Assembly: GCF_019320115.1 (NCBI RefSeq)
Contig: NC_089591.1
Coordinates: forward strand, 23,600,502-23,664,501
Origin: Miscanthus floridulus
Lineage: Eukaryota; Streptophyta; Magnoliopsida; Poales; Poaceae
Direction of reading: 5' to 3'
DNA: 64,000 bases
Below are positions 1 to 13,400 of the stretch, piece by piece (the first letter of the stretch is position 1; each line of letters starts with the position of its first letter). Made by a program: the position numbers and the translations under genes. The notes under the pieces were generated by a model. That model made no database searches. It was given only the letters and a program-made list of their open reading frames with translations, and had not been told where the DNA came from.

Positions 1-74
1 CAGCTAGACGTCAGTGTGATGCAGCAGAAAACCATGTCACTATAATAAGGATAGAGCGAGATAGGCACCACAAC

Positions 75-323
75 ATGAGTAACGCCCAGAACCGTGCTAA
101 AAGGGGCTTACGTCAGCAGCTTGCATAGGCTCAACTTCAAGTAATGAACCTTCAGCATGAAGTGCACTATTTGAACAACCAGCTGAACCCAATCTTGGAT
201 GGGGAAGAAGATGGTCCAAATATGGAAGAAGATGATGATGAGGATGAGGAAGAGGAAGAGGTGGAGCCTGAGGAAGGAGATGATCCTATCTCTGACCTGG
301 ATAGTGATCATGATGAGGATTAG
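75..323 (+). pseudogene. small acidic ORF upstream of gag in the chromovirus
   Basis: From an ATG at 75 a frame of 82 codons runs to a TAG at 321, with one internal TAG in a position where CAG would fit the reading. The C-terminal half is a run of Asp and Glu residues after a short Gln/Leu-rich stretch that could form a coiled coil. It lies about 370 bp before gag in the same element. I do not recognise it. It may be a leader ORF of the element, or the tail of something upstream of the window edge. A possible function cannot be inferred. Confidence 0.35.
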
Positions 324-689
324 ATCACTTAGTACTTAGTGGAAGTGCTTTATGTATCATCGTTGGTTATGTAATGGACCTGTAGTTAAATTTGTTGTTG
401 ATGAAGTGAACTATCATGTAATATTGTTATTTGCATGACTATCGCACGTTTGGTTTAACGCCTATGCAAATTTCAGTTGAGTTATCAAAGATCATGATTT
501 GAACATTAACGTGTTATGAGTTCGTTAAGCGATCAAATTGGTGGTGTCATGTTGTGAGAATGAATAGTTATGCCTCTATTTTTATTGTAATTTTAGATTG
601 TCTCCAGTAATTTCAATTTGGCATGATTATAAATTCATCTGCAATCTTGTGGCATCAACCAATAATCGCTTATTGTTGCAACTTCGTAG

Positions 690-1740
690 ATGACGCGCAC
701 CCATGCAGGAGCTAGTAGCAGCCAGGATGGCAATGGTGATGACTTACCACCACCACCGCCGCCGTCCACTCAGGAGTTCTTTGCCCAATTCTTGGGGAGC
801 CAAAGGACAATGGAGGAAGCTCTGCGCCTCATCACGCAGAACACCGCTCATGGCCACCCACAGCAACAAGGGGCCGAGCCAAATCAGCACAGTACATTCA
901 AGGAATTTCTAGATACAAAGCCTCCTATCTTCAACGTGGCTGAGGAAACCATTACAGGCTAACTGAGTGGCTCAACACCATTGAGCAGAAGTTTCGTCTA
1001 CTAAGAGTCACCGAGCATCTGAAAGCTGAGTATGCTTCTCACTAGCTGCAAGGACCAGCAGGGATCTGGTGGACACATTTCTTGTCATCTCTACCTGCTA
1101 ATGCGTGAGTGACATGGGAGCAGTTCAAGTTGGCTTTTTGGGGGCATCATATTCCCCCAGGCCTAATGCAGCATGAAAGTGGCTGAATTTATGAGGCTCA
1201 CTCAGGGAACAAAGACCCTCACAGAATATATGCACGTATTCAACAATCTGTCCAGGTATGCTCTAGGTTTCGTGGATACCGAGGAGAGAAGATAGAGAGC
1301 TTCAAGCGGGGTCTAGGCACCAAACTGATGAAGATCATGGCCAATTCCAAGTGCACTACTTACAACAAGTTTATCATCGATGCTCTGACCTAGGAAAACC
1401 ACAATAACATGCATGCGGCTGCTAAGGGTCGCAAGAGGGCATTCGAGGTAGGTGCCTCCAGATCTTCATAGTCCAGAGTGCCTATCACAGCTAGGCCACA
1501 ATTCCATCCACCTGCACCCAAGTTTAGGCCTCCACCACCCAAAGCTTAGAACATCAGGCCATAGAAACCATTTCGTAAGGCATTCACTATTGCCTTACCA
1601 AAAGGAACTGGCAGTCAGGGAAGCTCCACATGACTTAGGAGTAATCAACCATGTTTTAACTGCAACCAGGTGGGGCATTGGTCCAAGGAATGCCCCACCC
1701 CAAGAAGAATGGCAACTAGAATTAGAACAATCAAAGGTAG
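690..1740 (+). pseudogene. gag pseudogene of the chromovirus
   Basis: It opens with ATG at 690 and a low-complexity Pro-rich N-terminus. A retrotransposon-gag-like region (Trp-containing, IWW-type motif near 1065) follows in a shifted frame, with several stops. A zinc knuckle of the CX2CX4HX4C form, beginning CFNCNQVGHW, reads at 1652-1693 in the frame needed for nucleocapsid. Gag would form the virus-like particle and the knuckle would bind element RNA. At least two frame changes and several TAG/TGA stops make it non-functional. It is followed directly by the protease reading at 1741. Confidence 0.8.
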
Positions 1741-4700
1741 GTGAATACAAGGGCACGTCCGAGATATGTGCATTATACCGCTGTTGAGGAAGTGCCCGCT
1801 AGAGAAGTTGTCACGGCTGGTATGTTTCTTGTCAACAAGCATCCTGCTGTTGTTTTATTTGATTTGGGAGCTTCTCATTCATTTATGAGTCAAGCATTCG
1901 CATCTAGACATGATCAAGAAATAATTGAAGTAAGCAAAGGGGGTTATAATATAAGTTCAGTAGGGGCTACTATTTCTACAAATAAGATAGTAAAAAATGT
2001 GCTCATCTCTATACAAGGGAGGGAGTATACAATGGATTTAATAATATTGCTCGGGTTATCGATAAGTGTAATCTTAAACATGAATTGGATGAAGGATCAT
2101 GGTGTTCTCATTGACACCAGCACCCGTACTATTATGTTGAGAGAACCCAGGGGAGGGAATGCTTTTCTAGTACCACTCTCCCGAAATTTTGAACTCTAAC
2201 ATTTAGCTTGTGCTATCCAAACCACCACCCTTTGTGATATTCCCGTGGTTTGTGAGTTTTCGGTTGTATTTCCAGAGGAATTACCAGGCTTACCACCTGA
2301 TAGGGATGTGGAATTTAAGATTGAGTTAGTGCTAGGTACGACACCTATCTTAAGAAGGCCGTATAGAATGCCACCAAATGAGTTAGCAGAACTTAAGATT
2401 TAGTTACAGGATCTATTGGACAAGGGTCTTATCCAACCTAGCTCATCTCCGTGGGGGTGTCCAGCATTGTTTGTGAAAAAGAAGGACAAGTCACCGAGAA
2501 TGTGTGTAGATTACCGACCCCTCAATGCGGTAACCATCAAGAACAAATACCCGTTGCCTCGCATCGACATATTGTTTGTTCAGTTGGCAAAGGCAAAGGT
2601 ATTCTCCAAAATTGACTTGAGATCAGGCTATCATCAGATAAAGATCAGGCCAGAGGACATACCTAAAACTGCTTTCTCTACTAGGTACGGTCTATATGAG
2701 TATTTGGTTATGTCTTTTGGACTAACAAATGCTCCTGGCTACTTTATGTACCGAATGAATTCGGTATTCATGCCTGAGCTTGACAAGTTTGTGGTCATGT
2801 TTATTGATGATATATTGATTTATTCGAAAAATGAGTCAGATCATGAAGAGCATCTGAGGATTGTTTTATCTAGACTAAGGGAGAATAAGCTATATGCAAA
2901 ATTTAGCAAGTGTGAATTTTGATTGAGCAAAGTACCTTTCCTAGGTCATATCTTATCAAGAGATGGAATCTCTATAGACCCATCAAAAGTACAAGAGGTC
3001 ATGGACTAGGAGGCCCTGACTTCGGTTCATGAGGTTCAGAGTTTTCTAGGGTTAGCAGGATATTATCATCATTTCATTCTAGATTTCTCAAAGATAGCTA
3101 AGCCCATGACCAGACTACTTCAGAAAGATGAGAAGTACAAATGGACCCCAGAATGTGAAGCAGCTTTTCACACCCTTAGAACTCTGTTAACTACAGCGCC
3201 TATCTTAGCACAACCAGACATTGAAAAGCCTTTCGATGTATTTTGTGATGCATCAGGTATAGGTTTGGGGTGTGTGCTTATGCAAGAAGGAAGAGTAATT
3301 GCATATGCTTCTCGGTAGTTGAGAAAGCACGAAGTCAACTACCCTACACATGATTTAGAACTTGCAGTAGTTGTTCATTCATTAAAGATATGGAGACATT
3401 ATTTGTTGGGCAATGTATGTCATGTATATACTGACCACAAAAGTCTAAGATATATCTTTACCCAACCAGAGCTGAACATGAGACAGCGAAGATGGTTAGA
3501 ACTAATTAAGGACTATAATTTGGAAGTGCACTACCACCCAAGGAAAGCCAATGTAGTAGCCGATGCACTCAGTCGAAAGTCTCATTGCAACACTATGGAA
3601 GCATTATTAGAAGATGGCTTTAATTTGTTACATCCTGTTGTACTGCACAATATCACGATTAGTTGTTCACTTGAGAGCAAAATCATAGAGCTACAGCAGG
3701 CAGATGTAGGTATAAGTCACATCAATAGAAAAATGCAAGAGCAAGAAACCAAGCATTTTAGATTGGACAAAAGAGGTGTGCTATGGTTTGAGGACCGACT
3801 CGTGGTACCAAAAGACCGTGAGCTTAGAAATCAAATTTTAGATGAAGTTCATTCGTCCAAATTGTTTATCCATCTAGGTAGTAGTAAGATGTACCAAGAT
3901 TTGAAAACCTGTTTTTGGTGGACTAAGATGAAGAAAGAGATCGCAGCCTATGTCACTAGGTGCGACAACTGCAACAGAGTAAAAGCTGTTCATATGAAAA
4001 CTACCGGATTACTCCAGCCATTACCTATTCCAGGTTGGAAATGGGAAGAAATCAGTATGGACTTTATCACAGGCCTTCCGATGACACCATAAGGTCACGA
4101 TTCAATATGGGTTATTGTAGATCGTCTCACCAAGTCAGCACATTTTATACCCATGAACACAAGGTATATAGTTGGGAAATACGCTGAGCTGTATGTTTCT
4201 CAGATCGTGAGACTACATGGAGTACCTAGGACCATAATCTCAGATTGAGGACCATAGTTCATAGCTCATTTTTGGGAGCACTTACACTAGGCTTTGGGAA
4301 CTAAGCTAATTAGAAGTTCGGCATATCATCCGCAAACTTCAGGACAGACGGAGCGAGTGAACCAAATCTTGGAAGATTTGCTAAGAGCTTGTGTTATATC
4401 TTCAAAAGGGTCATGGGAGAAATGGTTACCTTTAGCTGAATTCTCCTATAACAACATTTATCAAGCAAGTATCAAGATGGCTCCATTTGAAGCTTTGTAT
4501 GGCAGAAAATGTAGAACTCCGTTGAATTGGATTGAGCCCAGTGAAAGGAGATACTTTGGTATTAACTTTGTCAATGAAGCTGAAGAGCAAGTGCGTGTTA
4601 TCCAACAGCATATGAAGGCAGCTCAATCGAGACAAAAGAGTTATGCTGATAAAAGAATAAGACCACTGACTTTTGAAGTGGGTGACTATATACTTGAAGG

Positions 4701-5101
4701 TATCACCCATGAAAGGGGTGAAGAGATTTGGAATGAAAAAGAAGCTTTCGCCTAGATATGTAGGGCCATACAAGATTCTGGAACAAAGGGGGAATGTTGC
4801 TTATAAGTTACAACTTCCACCGGAGATGAGTGCAATATTTGATGTCTTCCATGTTTCTTAGTTGAAGAAATGTCTTTGTGTACCGGAAGAAGCTATTGCA
4901 CCCACCAACGTACAGCTTTAATCAGATTTGACCTATGAAGAAAAGCCAATCCAAGTGTTAGAAGAGATGGATAGAGTAGCACGGAGTAAGATCATTAAGT
5001 TCTATAAGGTGGTGTGGAACAATCATAGTGAACAAGATGTTACGTGGGAACAAGAGGATTATTTACGAGAGGTTTATCCCACCTTTTTCCAAGAATGGTA
5101 G
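1741..5101 (+). pseudogene. pol pseudogene: protease, RT, RNase H, integrase, chromodomain
   Basis: Protease is at about 1840-2200, with the active-site DSGA changed to DLGA near 1861. RT spans about 2350-3000, with FIDDILIYS as catalytic core near 2800. RNase H runs about 3230-3590 ([18 protein letters not shown] motifs). The integrase zinc domain (H..H..CDNC) is at 3860-3980, and the catalytic core at 4040-4400 ends in the conserved QTSGQTERVNQ stretch. A chromodomain-like segment (VLEEMDRV ... VTWEQEDYL) lies at about 4955-5098, just before the stop. The chromodomain would target insertion to heterochromatin in chromoviruses. In-frame stops interrupt RT, RNase H and integrase, many of them TAG where the family has Gln. 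The copy cannot make a working polyprotein. Confidence 0.88.
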
Positions 5102-5132
5102 GTCTTGCAAATCTTGGGACTGAGATTTTTAT

Positions 5133-5145
5133 AAGGGGGAGGGGC
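5133..5145 (+). other. polypurine tract of the chromovirus
   Basis: A run of A and G residues (AAGGGGGAGGGGC) ends directly before the TGTAACACC start of the 3' LTR. This is where plus-strand DNA synthesis would be primed, and it fixes the LTR start at 5146. Confidence 0.75.
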
Positions 5146-8100
5146 TGTAACACCCTAGGTGTTAGCCTTGCATAACTTGACTTGCATAGCATGAGCATGA
5201 TCATCAAGCATTCATATATAAGGATTTACACTTGAAACATTTGATTGAAACATATGCAACATTTCTTATTATTTCATGTTTCCATGTGTATATACATATG
5301 ATCATGAGTGTATACAGGTAATTGGTTGATATGAGTCACAAAAGCATATTAGCAACACTTAGGTTAGCAAAGAGAACATGGTTCATGGGTTGACCTAGAT
5401 AGCCCTATGTGTGACTAATACATGAAATGATGGTGTGACCTTGCAATTAGCTTAAACATGTTTAGAGTATCATTATGAACAACTTTGATATTCATGGTTA
5501 GGGGTAAATAGGTCATTAAGCCCTAGTTTGAAGGTATACCATCATTTAAATGTGACATGTTTGACCAAGTTTGAACTATGTGCTAGAGACCTTGCATGTA
5601 GGTGGTCACTAAAGCAAAGTTGTAGTGTTTGGCAAGAGGAACAACTTTGATTTTTGGGTTATTGACTGATTTAGCTCCTAACATGCTTGAATTAGGCTCA
5701 CAAAAATCAGCAAATCCACATTTTCAACACTTAGCAATTTTCGCTATGTCTCTTGCAACTGACAGACTGACAAGCCAACTTTGGGGATGATGTAACTCAG
5801 TTTCGGTTGCGAATTAGCACATGATTCTTTAAGAACAAATGGAGCTGGTACATAGGTCTACAAAAGTTGTTTAGGTCATTTGCACTATGGACCTATGGTT
5901 TAGCAGTTAAATTGTTGTCAATTCGCGTTGTCACGCTTGCATCACGGTTTCTGAATGAACTGAATGACGCCGATTAAGTGGCCAACACCAGCAGACCTTG
6001 CATGCCGCGTGGAGGCAGGCACGGACGTGCGTCACCGATGCCTTGCCCCGTGCGGCCAAGCTAGGCCAGCGCGCGCCTTAACGTCCCCAACACCCACCCG
6101 CACTGAGCCACGCTCACCATTTGCATTTCCTCGGCCTCCTTCACCACAGCAGCAGCCGCAACACCGAGCGCCCGCCACCATCGCCATCACCGGTGCCAGC
6201 TCGCCCTCGCCACTCCTCCGTCACCACAGCCGTCCCGCCATGCTCGCACCGTCCCACCGCACCTGCTTTGCTTGCCGTAACCGCACGGTAAGCCTCCTTG
6301 CCACGCACGCCCGTCGCCATTGCTCTGCCGCTACCATCCGTCGTCATGGTCTGGCCAAATTCGACCACCGCATGCCATGATAGAGCGTGCAATAGGTGCA
6401 CCGGCCAAATCCGACCATCGCATGCCATGATAGAGCGTGCAATAGGTGCACCATAGTTCATTGGTGCTCGTCCGTGCCTTAGTTGGAACCGCTGTGGTCA
6501 CCACTGACGTAACGCCGATTGTCCAGCTTTGCTGAGCCGCCATGGCTACCGCCGTCGTCGTTATCGCCGGCAAGAGGCCCCACCAAGTAGCTCAATTGGT
6601 GCACTAGGTAACGAGGGTCATGTCGTGTTGGTGTCACCGTCGGCGAAGCTCGCCGTCGACGAGCCGTGGCCGCGCCATGTCGTGCAGCGTCGCTGCTCTG
6701 CTTCTGTGTTACTGACGCATGGGGTCCACTGTCGGGCAGGACCTAGCTATCAGCGACTGGTGAAAGTAGGATATGTCATTTATTTACAGTTTTGGTACAA
6801 TCCTTGAAATTTGATAAGTTGGGCTATGTAGCTTCAAAAATTGTGAAATAAATTTGGTAGTGTTCCTTTGGAAGTGTAGTATTTAGGAAAAATATAATCT
6901 TAACACTTGCAGTAGAATTTTTGAAAGATTTAAATTGAAACTTGAAATGTGTTTTTGAATGCATGCAAACTTGTTTATTTTATATCTAGAGTTTCTGTGC
7001 TCCAAAAATTATGATTTTTTTGTGGTAAGCTATTCTTGACATGTATGAGCTCTGGTAAACATTTGAGGATCAGTGCATGTATATATTTGTAGTTATAGAT
7101 TTTTCTTTTATAAATAGGTAATCCTTGTATGAATTTTTATAAATTATTTATGAATCCAATATTCATGAAATTTGTTGCAGGTTATCCCAGTACCATATGG
7201 ATGCTAAGAAAAATATAACAGCTGTTGCCTGACACTTTTCACTAGGGTTTTCTAATTATGCTATTTCAAGCCTTTCTGCCTTGTCATTTTTATATAGAAT
7301 GTTCTACTTGGTAAAATGACATGAAACTTTTATAGTAGTCTTTTGGTAGCATTATTAAGGCACTGTAAATTTTTGAGAATTTATGATATACATTTAGTAT
7401 AGGTTTATTATTTAACCTAAGTATCTAAATAAAATGATAAAGGCATTTAAATAAATATTTTGGGCTTCACCATTATGTTTTCTTGAGTGTATTTGGTATG
7501 CTTGCACTGTTGGTAGACTTTGTGTTGTAAAAATTTGAATACTTATATGAAGTAGAAGTATTGTTGCTTTATAATTTGAATTGAGCGGGTTTTCGGACAG
7601 ATTTGGTAGTTTCGTATGTTGCACTGGTGACAATGGTGTTTGCTGTAAAAATGGTTGATAACAAAGTTGTAGAAAACTTCTTCATGTATCTTGTGCTAAA
7701 ATTGCAGGACCATAGGCCAGAGGGTTTGGGAGTTATGGCTGTTCAAAGTTAGTGTTTCTGAATTGCTCTCTCTCTAGAATTTCTGGACAGCATTGGGGTT
7801 GCTTGTCTGTTTTGGTTAAGATAAATTGTGAATTAGCTTTTGGTGATTAAATAAGAGTTGTAGGCAATTTTATAAGATTTCCAGAGAGTCCAAGATCACC
7901 ACATTTGGATAAGTAGAACTACAGTTATGAGTAAAATGAGTAGCTGCTGTTTTGTAGTGTGGTACATGAATTGTTGAAGTAGTTAATTAAATAATCAAGA
8001 AGAGATATGCACATACTTAGTAAAACACAATGCACTTGTTATTACTTCAGCACCATGATGTTAAAAATACTTACAAGAGTGCATTCATCATGTATCATCA

Positions 8101-11100
8101 TATTATACTTGTCGGCATGCATACATTCGCAATATCTTATGTCATATTCATGCATCTAGGATCGGAGGAAGAAATAATGTTGCTAGAGTTCGACGAAGTA
8201 GAGGATGGGGACTAGCAGGAGAATCCTCAAGCCACAGCTCCCAAAGGTAAGGAGCAGAACCCTGAAGAGCTTCTGGAGTGTCCTGATCACCGCCCCACAT
8301 CCTTCCTGAAAGGCAAGCCCCGGAGCATTTTAAGTCTCCCAGTATTTTACAAATGATTACTTAAGTCCTTATGATTGATGCATTAGGTTATAAGAGTTGA
8401 ATGGAACCACTTGATGCATATAAATTCCTTGTCCAGATATATACACCGTTAACTCTGTGTAGGTCCAGAATCGAATATATGCTTAGCCATGCTTAGACCG
8501 GTAGAAGTCGGGTGATTTCCTGTCACCTGCGAGATATAGGTGGGTACCAAAGCACGGTTGGCTATATTTGCTATCATGGAATAGAACCATGGGGTGATGT
8601 AAATTGAGGCCAGGTGAAGTCTATGCGTAGGTTGACCCATGTGATTCCGTCTCTGCCGATTAAGGACCGTACCATTGTTGGCGCTTCTGACAAGATTGAA
8701 CGCATGCCTATCACTTAGCTGGCCGGATAACTCATTCCGACCGCGAAAGCCGAGTAGCTCAACTCAGGCCGGGCCTCGTTCTATTGTGCGCTCCTTATAG
8801 GGAACCAAACTGAACCTAAGGGCAGGGTAGTCCTGAACATCCTAGCATTTGGTGTTCCTGATTGTGCGGCATGGTACTATGGCAGAACCTCCTAAATTAT
8901 AGGACCCACATGCACCTGTCACTATCCAACGACCTCTGACGACTATGCATATGTTCCTGGTAACTTAAGAAGACTGTCGGGTGTCCTCGGGGAACCCCGA
9001 ATCATCCACGATTTCCAAGCAGGATCACATTACAGAGTCATTGCAGTATTACAACATTTATTCAAATATCTACATCAGAGTAAATTAGCGGAAGTCTTAC
9101 AATAACTTAGTTTACAAACCAGTTGTTTCAAACCTTACAAACTAAGTTTGATAATTACTACAAACCATAAAAGTAGTGGAGTGGCATTATAACATAATAC
9201 AAACACACAATATAAGTATCCTGCCCAAGGATCACACATTCACTTATCGTCATCGACCTGAACAGCAGTCATGCAGCACGGTCCACAACAGACCTGCTCA
9301 TGAGGCTCACCTACAACAAGGGTCAACAAACCCTGAGTACAAAAGTACTCAACAAGACTTAACCGAAATAAAACTAAGAAGACTCAGGAATGCAGGCTCA
9401 GTGATTCAAGGTATGGCTTTAGCAATAATCAAAGTTCTTTTTGCGTAAAAGCTCTCTAACAAAATCCTTTACTTCAACATATAAAACTTTATAAGAACCA
9501 CATATGAATCTGCCATGATCCGTAATGAGATCATGAACTTCATATCAAACCCTTTCTCAAACCTTACTCGAGTTCCAGTTATTAACTACGATGATGAACA
9601 GAGAGTTGAGTCTCCATAACCGAGGAGCAACTGATGATTCGAACTGATTAAAACCACACGACATATGCAGGTCCCCGACTTACATATATCAACCTACTCT
9701 TGGATCCTCTAAAATAAGAATGGGTCCGCGCCACCCAAGAATACAGTACTCCACCAATCCAGCCCGTTGCCACGTGGGTACACGCTATTCCCACCATCTC
9801 TCCACTCCCAGTGCATGAGTAGCCATTCTCATAATAGAATAGCCAAGTTAAGGCTTACCAGAGCATGTGGTTAGTACTACAAAGTCTCACCTCACATAGT
9901 TCAACAACGGATGGTTCTTCATCGACACAGGCGGAAGGAACCCGCTCACAAGACCTCCATGTCTTATGGCTCTCACACACCGAGTCCGCCTGGTCTAGAT
10001 TTATTATTCCACAAGCTCATATCACATGATGACACAAGTAACCAAACTGTAACCAACGACTCATTTGAAACTCGCAGGTGACAGGTAATCACCCTACTTT
10101 TATCTGTCTAAGCATGGCTAAGCATAACTAGGCATTTATGAAGTAAAACTGGTAACAAGGTAGATATGGAAAACAAGGTTGGTAATGCACCAATTAGGTT
10201 TTCACTCACTGCTAATCACTTAATGCAGTATTGAAAAGCAAAAGCGATATAAATTTGTAAAACACAAGGTAGGTTTAAATGCATCCGGGGCTTGCCTTGG
10301 TTCATGGAAAAGTCAGGTTCCTGAAGACGTTCCACAATTAATAGATCCGACCTCAATAGACGGATTAACCTCCTCCATAATTTGATTAACTACCACTGTG
10401 TTCACCTTCGTTCACTACACGTGGTAACAATGCCATGTTTAACATGATGCGAAATATAAAACATGATGCTCGATGATGGATGCAAAAATTAACAACTTGA
10501 ATACAACTTTTCCTTCGCGGTACAGTTACAAGTCAAACTAACTAAACCTTTTTCAGTAACACTTACTTCCATTGCCAAGGATCATTACCAACTAATGACC
10601 CAAGGTCATCACTCAATCCAAAAATTCAAACAAAACCTAAATCATTAAAGGTTACTATTTGCTTTTATGAATTAATTATTTAATTCAAAATTATGAAATA
10701 AATCAACTTATTCCAATTGAGCTCAAAATTTTTGTAAAGGTTCATCACATGATAACTAAGTGGCAAAACAATTTTCATAATTTTTGGATAAATAAATAAG
10801 CCTAGAAAAATCATGGAAACTCATTTATTAATTAATTAAGCAATTTTTATCACATTAAAACATTAATGAAAATCAACATTTCATATTTTTACTAAATAAT
10901 ATACATCATAGATAAGTCACACAAAAATTTTCATAATTTTTGGAGCTCTAAATAAATCTACACAAAAATAACAAAAACATACACTATTCATTCATCTCTG
11001 AAAATTGAAAAATTTTATTTTCAAACCGCTGAGTCACTGACAGCGGGGTCCCATCGGTCATCCCCTTCCTCCCATGTTTGACCACGGCGATTATGCGCTG

Positions 11101-13400
11101 ACTAGGCGATTTCTCGCCGCCGGTGAGACCAACGGCGACGGCGAAGACACCAACACGTTCACCAAGACTAGGCGCATCTACTGATGTCCCTACTTGCACT
11201 GATTACGACTCCATACTAGCTCAACGCCGGCCATGGCAGTACATGGCCGAGCAGCTGCACTACACCAGTGAAACAAGGCCGGTAGAGATCAAATAGAGCG
11301 ATTGGGATGGATCAGCAGCTCACCCCGAACACGATGGAGCAAAGAGCGAGGCCGGAGGATGCAACGGAGATGCTAGTCGATGGTCACAGCGGCCACGGCA
11401 GGTGCGAGCAATGGCGACGATGGTGCTCCGGTGGCTGCAGGTGGACAAAAGGAGCAATCAACCTGATCATAGAGCATCACAGGAACAAGGCGAAGCTAGA
11501 GGTACACTGAGCAAGAGCAATGGCTCACCAGGGAGCGCTAGCCACTGACGACACAAGCATGACGGTGAGGTTGCCGGATGCGAGGAAGAAAGGCGCGCAC
11601 AGTGGGTTCCCGGCGGAATCAGGCACCAAGACTTGGTTGGCTAGGTGCACAAGGAGTAGGCGGAGCTAGAACAAGCTTTGCCGAGACGGTGGAGGCACTA
11701 CGGCGACGGCAAACGCACGACAGAGTAGCAGCTGATGGCGACTGGAAAACAGAGGAGGAGAGCGGCGAAAAACAGGCGATGGTGAAGTCCTTATAGAGCA
11801 GCTCAGAAGCAAGGAGAAGCCACGAAGGGACCTTTCCCGCGCCAGCGCGAAGCCAAGGGCGGCCACAGGTGTGACTGGAAGCCAGGAGAAGCACGCCGGC
11901 GGTGACAGCTGCCAGCGGCTACTGTTCAACGTATTTACAGAATTGTCATTCATCTAAATTTCCAAATTACTCCCAAATTTGTATAACAACACAAAAATCT
12001 CCAAAAATAAAAGTTGTTCAAAATTCAAAGTTCAACAACTTTGCTTTTATAACCACCCCCTAATTCGGTCTACATTTTGAAATGCAAATTTGAATTCAAA
12101 AAGGGGACATTTAAAGAATTACGCCTTTTCAAATTACTTCAATTTTTTCATAACAACTTTGAAAACTCCAAAAACAAACTTTGTATAACATGACAAGCTC
12201 TATACTTTTGCTTTTAGACTCAACCCCAAAATGTGCTTAGATTTTGAAATGGGTTTTCAGGGTAGGATTTAAATACTAAAAATCAGTGTTTTCTTGAAAA
12301 TTCAAATCCAAACAAAACTTTGAACTTGATTCAAACAATACAATTCAACACATACAACATAAAGGTAAGCTTGTTTTAGTGTATGCATATCAAAATTTTT
12401 ACTAACACATAAATGATGTGCTATGCATATGATGACATGGCATATTTTAGTATTTAAACACCCAAGGTGTTACAGGTATGAACCCGCAAAATGTGTACTT
12501 GAGTTGTACCAAAGGTGACCTAAGGTGACTAATGATCTGGTCTACCAGGGGTTTGTGTTAGGAATAAATTCCCAACTGGTTGAAATCGATTCGAATCACC
12601 GTCTCTCCTGGATAGTGAGAAACTTGGCTAGCCCCTAGCATCGTAGTAACTGTGTTATGGAACATGATGGTTTGAATGAATATGGAATTACAATACCGGC
12701 TATGGTTACTATTGTATGCTTCTAAAATGATATACCACATGTTTGGCACAGGTTAGTTGCTAATTTAGAGATGGATAGTTATAATTAACTTGATAACGGA
12801 ATCATAATTGTATAACTAAGTTAATCGCTTTTATGCAAAATGTGGTCAAGCTATCTCCACTTATACAAGCCTTGCATGATCCTTGGAGTCATTTTATTTC
12901 TGGTTTATGATGGGTAAGTCTAGCCGAGTACCTTCTCATACTTAGGGTTTTATTTCCCATTATTGCAGATGGCACTGTGTATCATGGTTATTGCAAGAGT
13001 TGCTTCTATCCCACTGTGGATGAGGAGTAAGCCTTGGGCAGGCTTCTTTATTAATCCCTCTACTTGCTTTTGTGGATTGTGATCCTATTTCGGCACTATA
13101 CTAAACTACGTTGGAAACTTTACTTTCAAACTTAATTTGTTTCTGCTTTTATCTATCAAACTTGGTTTGTAATAACTTGGTTTCATACTCTGATGATGAA
13201 AAATGTATCTGTGAACTTTATATAATATGTGACATGTATGTTGAATCATGTACGGTCTTGGTTGTTGTAAATCATTTATCGAGACACATCGTGGTACTCG
13301 ACGAACTACTAGGGTTTATATGGGTTTAAGTATGACAATGCGACCGCTTGCGGGCTACCATTGTAGTTGTACTCTTATAAATTGGTGGGTTCTGCGGACA
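5146..13400 (+). repeat. 3' LTR of the chromovirus, split by a nested LTR
   Basis: The LTR starts with TG directly after the polypurine tract and most likely ends at TCTGCGGACA (13400). It is in two pieces, 5146-8877 and 12480-13400, about 4.65 kb when the nested 3.6-kb LTR and one TSD copy are removed. Parts resemble the nested LTR: the pattern AGGCAAGCCCCGGA occurs here near 8310 and in the related solo LTR near 59504. The two families are therefore relatives. No protein-coding gene is supported within it, and the short ORFs in 5964-6807 are GC-rich LTR sequence. Confidence 0.7.
8878..12474 (-). mobile_element. solo LTR (Ty3/gypsy, 3.6 kb), minus strand
   Basis: Read on the minus strand it starts TGTAACACC at 12474 and ends ...GGTTCTGCCATA at 8878. 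It matches the plus-strand unit at 57341-60946 along its length, including the start region (CATGTCATCATATGCAT), the CCCGAATCATCCACGATTT block and the terminal GGCAGAACCTCC. Flanking pentamers are GGTAC on the left and GGTAT on the right, a 5-bp target duplication with one mismatch. No internal retroelement genes are present, so it is a solo LTR left by LTR-LTR recombination. ORFs inside it, such as those around 11300-11950, are not conserved genes. Confidence 0.85.

Larger units (their letters stand above)
1..13400 (+). mobile_element. Ty3/gypsy chromovirus (Tekay-like), 3' part with 3' LTR
   Basis: The order of domains is gag, aspartic protease, RT, RNase H, integrase, chromodomain, polypurine tract and 3' LTR, which is the Ty3/gypsy order. 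A C-terminal chromodomain places it among chromoviruses, and the very long LTR beginning TGTAACACC suggests the Tekay/Del lineage (family knowledge). The 5' LTR lies left of the window. All reading frames carry stops or shifts, so the copy is dead. A solo LTR of a related family is nested in its 3' LTR at 8878-12474. The right boundary at 13400 rests on an LTR end of the form GGGTTCTGCGGACA, which is less certain than the left boundary at 5146. The target duplication cannot be checked because the left flank is outside the window. Confidence 0.85.

Noticed and set aside
11307..11953. ORFs within the minus-strand solo LTR
   Set aside because: They lie in the GC-rich part of an LTR. The plus-strand copy at 57890-58770 does not keep the same frames.
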